Assembly: GCA_029959195.1 (NCBI GenBank)
Contig: CP114120.1
Location: forward strand, 1,922,001 to 1,986,000
Source of the DNA: Dictyophora rubrovolvata
Taxonomy: Eukaryota; Basidiomycota; Agaricomycetes; Phallales; Phallaceae
DNA length: 64,000 nucleotides
Direction of reading: 5' to 3'
Below, in pieces: positions 58,899 to 64,000 of the stretch. The translations under genes were made by a program, and so were the position numbers. The notes under the pieces were generated by a model that was not told the origin of the DNA, ran no database searches, and saw nothing but the letters and a program-made list of their open reading frames with translations. The stretch's first letter is position 1. Every line of letters starts with the position of its first letter.

Positions 58899-61800
58899 TT
58901 ATTTCTGAGGAAAAGTTATTATTGTATTGCAATCTAACAATAAACTGTATATTCTAGAAAAAATTAAAACACTTCCAGCAGTTCCGCTTTTCTCGTTGCA
59001 AGCCCATTGAGTAATTAGAGATTCGTTTTTTAACTTCAAATTCTTAGATTCAATCGGACCTTGCTCGTACAGCTTCTCAATTTCTTGCCTATACATTTCG
59101 AACACCTCACGTCTCAAAAACAATGTCAGAAAGTCTTGGTTTCACATTATGTAATATAAAATCTGGTGTGCATACAGGGAGGACAACATGAGTCAAACAC
59201 TATACAGTAACTCCCAACATGGACTTTTTGTCTTGGATATTGCTTCTAAGGATAAATTAAAAGTATTGTATTATATCTCTATGAGATGAAAACTGAGTAA
59301 GGTCTGGAAAAAAGGGTAGAACAGTGTTGTAAAATAATGAAGTTATACCAGTAATAAGACAGATTATTTATGGCATGATCAGCATTGAAAATTTATATCC
59401 TATATAGACAATTATTTTTATCAATTTATAGAGCTAGTATCCTATGAAAATTATGGTAAGAGTCATACTTTTGCACCATTCTGGTGTCACAAGCAAAACT
59501 GTACACATGAACCCATGCCAAAAAGATGCGAATATCTTGAACACTGATGATTTTCACTTTTGACACCGATAATAAATATTTTAGATAATATATTCAACTA
59601 TCTATACGAATAATTTCAGTATTTGTACTATTTTATTTGACTGGTTATTACTGTTGCGCGCGAAAAGTGACAATCGCATGTACAGTTTTGCGTCACTGTA
59701 CATATGTACATACTTCTCCGCGAGGGTTGGACTTATCATCACTGGTGTAGCCCATCAAGGGCACGTCCACAAGTTTGATTTCGCATGGTGGTTTGGGAGG
59801 TCCCACAGTGCCCGAGGCATTTGGGTCTCCGAGAGGCTGAGAGTCAGCGCGGAACTAGTTTCCGTTGTAGCATAACTGCCATTCATCTATTATAAGCAAG
59901 TCTACCCGTGAGTGTATAACACTCACCCTAAAAATTCAAATTAAATAATTGCATTTGTGACATAGATATACATACCTTCGCAAACGTTGCATGCAAAAGC
60001 AATCTTCATGAAATCAATGCAATCCGCTGCAACCGGTGCTGAACCGCAGACCATGTCACCGACTTTTTCCCCCGGAACAGCTTGTATCTTTAAAATATCT
60101 TATCAATGTATACGACGGTCACAGTGATTTAAAGATACTTACTCCCCTGAACACAAGCCTGTCCCACACGGGATGTTTCACTTCTCCCGTAGCATGTAAA
60201 TTTCTAAGCTTTTCCGAAACGGCCCTACGAAACATGCATCCTAATCGAATTAACGCATTATTTCCGGACCAAAAAAATTTGAAAAAAAGAACCTTTGAGA
60301 CCGGGAGCATCTGCAACTGAGTAGGCAGACACGTAGAGTCTTTGTATTATGCGAGGAACAACTGCTATAAAAGTAGGCTGAAGGATTTGAGCGTCTTCAA
60401 GAAGGCGTAGCGGATCGCCTGTGAAGTAGCCCACGCATATTCCACGCATAATCATAGTCATCTCGACCAATCACTACATAATGAAGCTAAGCACGAGTGT
60501 TGTTAAAACATAGTGAAAAAAGTCACCCCAAATACGTGTGCTAATGGCAGGTAAGATAGAAATCTTCCTGGGTATCCGAATGACACGTCTCCGAATGCCT
60601 TGGTAACAACTAAAGCCAGATTGCCATGGGTCAAAAGGGCTCCTGTTAGATTTATTAGCGAGAAAGGAATCAAGATGAATTACGGCATACCCTTAGGAAA
60701 TCCCGTTGTTCCCTGTGGTTTCGGAATTCCAGTTTCAGTTACATCGAATGTTAGACTCACAGAGGGCAACAGTGAACTCACGGATGTGTAGCAAATGGTG
60801 TATAATTGATTTGATGCAGGGGGTGTCTGTTGGCGTGGATTGGCTGCTCCTAGGGATTCAACTAAAAGGACGAGTTTAGCTGCATTTTCTTTTACCCATC
60901 ACAGCATTAAAAGGCTTACATTGTGAGAATGTGGAAAATTCGACATTACATCGCCTCGCCCAGGCAACGGCAAGTGAGAGAGCCTCCTCAGATAATTCGT
61001 CCAGAGAAACGACGATTCTGAGGAACTTAATTTGTTGCTTTATTTTGAGAAGTGTAGAAATGTGAGAAGCAGAAGCGAATACTATGCTGGCTTCTGAATG
61101 GTTGCAGCTTAGGAGGTGTAAACGGCTTAATGACTATTGGTTGTGTGAAAAAGAGAGGCAAGCAAGCATAGATGAATGCTGTAAACCTATTCAGTCACTA
61201 GATGTCTGGGATAAGTTGTGTAAACCCACCAACAGAAGCTTCGTTCAAAGCATCGTACAAAGACGTTGAGACTTTGGCATAAGCTTGAACAGCCAAGTCA
61301 ACTAACTGCTACTCTGTATTTATGGATAGTCAAAATTCGCACAAAATCGCGAGGTAAAAAACATTAAGCTTACCGGGTCGGTTTATACACCATATCCCTA
61401 TGCAAGGCAACTCACCGCCTCCTGCCGATCTGTTTGCCATAGGAATTCCAAAACACTTCCAATGTGATTTCGACGCTGTGCAACTTCACGATATGACATC
61501 CAAGTATATGAGTTGTCGAATTTGAGTGGATTGGCCGAAAGGACCTTTCGTACACCGAAACAGGGACTATCTGGTTCACGAGCGAATGTGTTCTCAAAGA
61601 TTTCTACGAGGGTTTTGGGAACACCTTCCGTGTTGATACCAACCAGACCAGGATAAGCCGCTGAGAGAATGATTAAAACTGACTGTGTAAGACGTCTTCT
61701 TCAAAAAAAACTTACCATGTCGATATACAGCTTCAATCGAATAAAAAAAGACAGCTGCGCGCGTGAAAACATCAGTTGGACCTGTTTCCGGAAATCATTT

Positions 61801-61902
61801 GAGATGGGCCATACCACTTGCACCAAGCTTTTTCGTTCCGGGAACTTCGATAGACTGTTTGGAATAGTCGAAATTGAGTGATTTTTTTCCAACAGTTTTC
61901 AT
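58899..61902 (-). CDS. long-chain acyl-CoA synthetase, middle part missing (probable pseudogene)
   Basis: The start MKTVGKKSLNFDYSKQSIEV (61902) joins by introns to VYRHAAYPGLVGINTEGVPK, SYTWMSYREVAQRRNHIGSV, GIWCINRPEWQLVDLAVQAY, and a P-loop YTS-GTTGFPKG rebuilt across an intron. Then come THGNLALVVTKAF, FTGDPLRLLEDAQILQPTFI with AVVPRIIQRLYV, GALFRRAVSEKLRNL, and YGMTETSS-like followed by DPNASGTVGPPKPPCEIKLV with NPRGE ending at 59714. The next expected part, about 150 residues around the TGD and GK motifs of the C-terminal lobe, is absent. AT-rich DNA with a MITE-like unit fills the gap. A short fragment, LRRREVFEMYRQEIEKLYEQ-like (about 59040-59115), resembles the family's C-terminus. 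Activity is therefore unlikely unless the assembly is at fault. Confidence 0.7.
59205..59698. mobile_element. 494-bp AT-rich MITE-like unit inside the acyl-CoA synthetase gene
   Basis: It begins CAGTAAC and ends GTCACTG, with TA on both sides, as in Tc1/mariner-type insertions. The inverted match is short and imperfect beyond about 8 bp. A further inverted pair (AGCAAAACTGTACA near 59490 versus TGTACAGTTTTGCG near 59680) lies inside. Its right edge is 15 nt from the end of the last intact synthetase exon. Non-coding. Confidence 0.35.
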
Positions 61903-62418
61903 GGTTCAAGCACCACAAATGTTACAAGATATGGACGGGATGAGCTGGCGGATTCGGAGGCTAGTACGTATATATATACATATATATCGAATACTCTCTG
62001 TTTAGGGCCATCCAAACATTTGCAGATTACAGATTACTATCCCTTCCCGTCTAATGGAATTCCAATTCTGTCTGTTGAACTCGCTCCGAAATAGCGTGGT
62101 TCACGCGTGTGTCAGGTATCGCGGGGTTCGGATGAACTAATTCGAATTGCTGATACCGAGTCCAGGATTAGTAAACTGGCTGAAACGCAAGAATCTTATG
62201 AAATCATATCGATTGCAGCTGAACGTTAGGAAATGCTCCATGCGAGAATACTGCATAATTTCACTGTTACTGAACTCGCAAGATGGTCACGGTCGAAGAA
62301 TAGTCAGTACTCAGTATGATTCAATGGCCGCCCGTGCGAGATTTCGCACGAGTTCGAATTTTCATATGGATAAGTACAATCAGAAAAGGTATTCATAATG
62401 CTCGTTTACGTTTACATC
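61903..62418. other. intergenic, no gene seen
   Basis: Upstream of the acyl-CoA synthetase. A (TATATA)-rich run near 61970-61987 may include core promoter elements. Nothing else was recognised. Confidence 0.3.
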
Positions 62419-63966
62419 TTAAAATTTATATCTTCTTTGTATACTTTCCGTCAACTCCTTTGCACGCACGAAGGGCCATAACCAACGAGCCCAAAGTGTA
62501 GGAGTCTCGTTTTCATTCTTGATATGCCACCTCTCATGCAAGGCAATCATAATCCATATGGTAACAATTGACAACGGAACCGCTGTTGCGACATAGTTTG
62601 GTATGGTACCAAAAGTACCAGAACTCAATACGTCAACATTCATTCCAAAGACCGTCTGGTATAGAATGTTTGAAAAAGGCAAAACTAACTTCAAACAAGT
62701 AGAAGACTCACTGCGGCGAATGATGCCGGTAGAAAGACCATTGTCAAGTATGAAATTTGTTTCATAGCCGCGCTGTCTCTGAGAGCAGCTTCAGATAAAT
62801 TTTGTGTATGTCGGCTGAAGGCCTATGAAATACGTGTCAACCGAAGTGTCGGTACTGGGGGTCTGAAGGTCCCTTTACCAAGTCCATGACATTCTGCAGT
62901 CGCTTTTCTTGCATATCCCGACTCAGCTCGAGTCGTCCGATCTCCGTTAACAAGTTATTGCATTCCCTTTGCAGAAGCTTCTGAGATATTTCTTTTGTAG
63001 CTTCGTCATAAGTATCCAAGCACGGATTATAAGTATCGCGAATGAACGTTATAGCATTCTTGAAATCCTCCAGAAGAGAGATATAATATAACACATGGGC
63101 TCGGATCTTGTGCAGCGATTGAGTGAACTCAACGTTTTGGGTCCTTAATACACTAATCTCCTTAAGACGAAAGTAATATCAGTAAAAACATCAGGACGAG
63201 AAAGAGAAGGGCTCACAAGCTCTCCGATATATTTCCAAAGCGTTGCCAGCGACTCATCCCACCCGTAAAGAGGGTACCAAAACATTGAAAGTAAAACCAG
63301 AGTTGGATCAGGAGATTGTGTAAAAATCTTCTGCCAGTAAACGCTTTTGCCAGCTAAGGCTACGCGCTTATGCAACAACTCAGCGGATGTCGAGCTATGG
63401 GGTGCATGGTATGATATCAGAGTACTGCTATCTGATCATATGAATAGCCAGAAGCTCCAGCAGAAGCGTTTCTTGCGGCTGAGTGTCTGGGTCCCCTTTG
63501 GATAATCTGTGGTCAGCGAGCAACGAAGAGGTTTTGTTCGAAAGGGCTAGTACCTCGGCGTAACACTAAAGCTCTTTGTGATCCAACGCTTTCACCATCT
63601 ACAAATCAGCCAGATATTCACATATGGCAATGGAGGGGCTTACAAAATGATCTTCGTGAATGTTTGGTTGCGCGTGGGGCTATAACTTTGCCTCGAATGA
63701 AAGGTAATGTTATTGTAATATCTTCGTTCAATGTGAATGATGGGTCAAATCGAAAGAGGAGACTGATAAGACTCACGATCTCCGACATTTGGTCGTTCGT
63801 CTTCCTGATATCTGCTCGGAATCCAATTCAGAGACGAAGAAAAGAAAAACGGCTCGATATGATATCTGCAATTTTTACGCTATCAGCTGAATGGCATTTG
63901 CAAATGAACCCAAAAAGCTTACTTTGTTCCTAACATTTGCATCACAGGAAGAGACAAGTTTTCCAT
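62419..63966 (-). CDS. CorA-like Mg2+ transporter-type membrane protein
   Basis: Starts MENLSLPVMQMLGTK at 63966, although an exon beyond the window cannot be excluded. It continues by short introns: YHIEPFFFSSSLNWIPSRYQ with EDERPNVGDH, ITITLPFIRGK, GESVGSQRALVLRR, NKTSSLLADHRLSKGDPDTQ with PQETLLLELLAIHMI, KSVYWQKIFTQSPDPTLVLL and a helical stalk (ISQKLLQRECNNLLTEIGRL, RDMQEKRLQNVMDLV). The C-terminus has AMKQISYLTMVFLPASFAA, VFGMNVDV (the GMN selectivity motif), YVATAVPLSIVTIWIMIALH and a charged tail ending QRRYKF at 62419. Family members are two-TM pentameric divalent-cation channels. The wording of the N-terminal domain matches a large mushroom-specific subfamily whose ion is not established. 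Confidence 0.75.
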
Positions 63967-64000
63967 AAATAGACCCCTAACTCGAGTGTTTTGGGGGCGC

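Noticed and set aside
61780-61870. A 33-nt ultra-short intron in the acyl-CoA synthetase gene
   Set aside because: A normal 84-nt intron using a downstream AAG acceptor restores the conserved AVYRHAAYPGLVG segment better.

Overview
The window looks like nuclear DNA of a basidiomycete fungus, probably an agaricomycete. Genes are compact and on both strands, split by many 45-90 nt GT-AG introns. They include fungal-type families: a Zn2Cys6 regulator, a PAS protein, an Alg7-type transferase, a GRASP, a CorA-like transporter with the wording typical of mushrooms, and an alpha-kinase with N-terminal zinc ribbons. No genuine rRNA, complete tRNA or CRISPR array was seen. All exon joins and names below come from reading the sequence and recalling protein families. 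Nothing was aligned against a database.

Layout: 0-4.3 kb, a SUMO protease (Ulp2-like, 5' end outside the window) converges on the SUMO-activating enzyme subunit Aos1. 4.6-11.6 kb, a Zn-cluster regulator, a mitochondrial PPR-like protein and a 61-aa small gene. 11.6-13.9 kb is gene-poor. 13.9-23.2 kb holds a GRASP, capping protein alpha, a sugar-lactone-oxidase-like flavoprotein, Alg7 and isocitrate lyase. 24-28.6 kb holds a tandem pair of MFS transporters. 28.6-40 kb is a repeat-rich accessory region. 40-64 kb returns to dense genes: a DHA1 transporter, a predicted SET-Tad3 fusion, Rpn13, Trm61, a PAS protein, Coq5, Rad4/XPC, a small unknown, an internally deleted acyl-CoA synthetase and a CorA-like transporter.

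The main discovery is at 31339-39016: a 7,678-bp unit bounded by 100-bp terminal inverted repeats (99 of 100 positions identical) and flanked by a perfect 7-bp direct repeat CCCCTTC. It holds two divergently transcribed multi-exon genes, one for an integrase-core (DDE-type) protein and one for a zinc-ribbon/alpha-kinase protein. A repeat-containing intergenic stretch lies between them, and tRNA-like (A-box/B-box) sequences sit just inside both ends. I read it as a recently moved DNA transposon that carries an alpha-kinase, of a superfamily I cannot name. A smaller 747-bp element with 32-bp inverted ends lies just upstream of it.

Functional links: conjugation and removal of SUMO (Aos1/Ulp), tRNA modification (Tad3 and Trm61 either side of Rpn13), mitochondrial function (PPR-like, Coq5) and lipid/C2 metabolism (isocitrate lyase, acyl-CoA synthetase).
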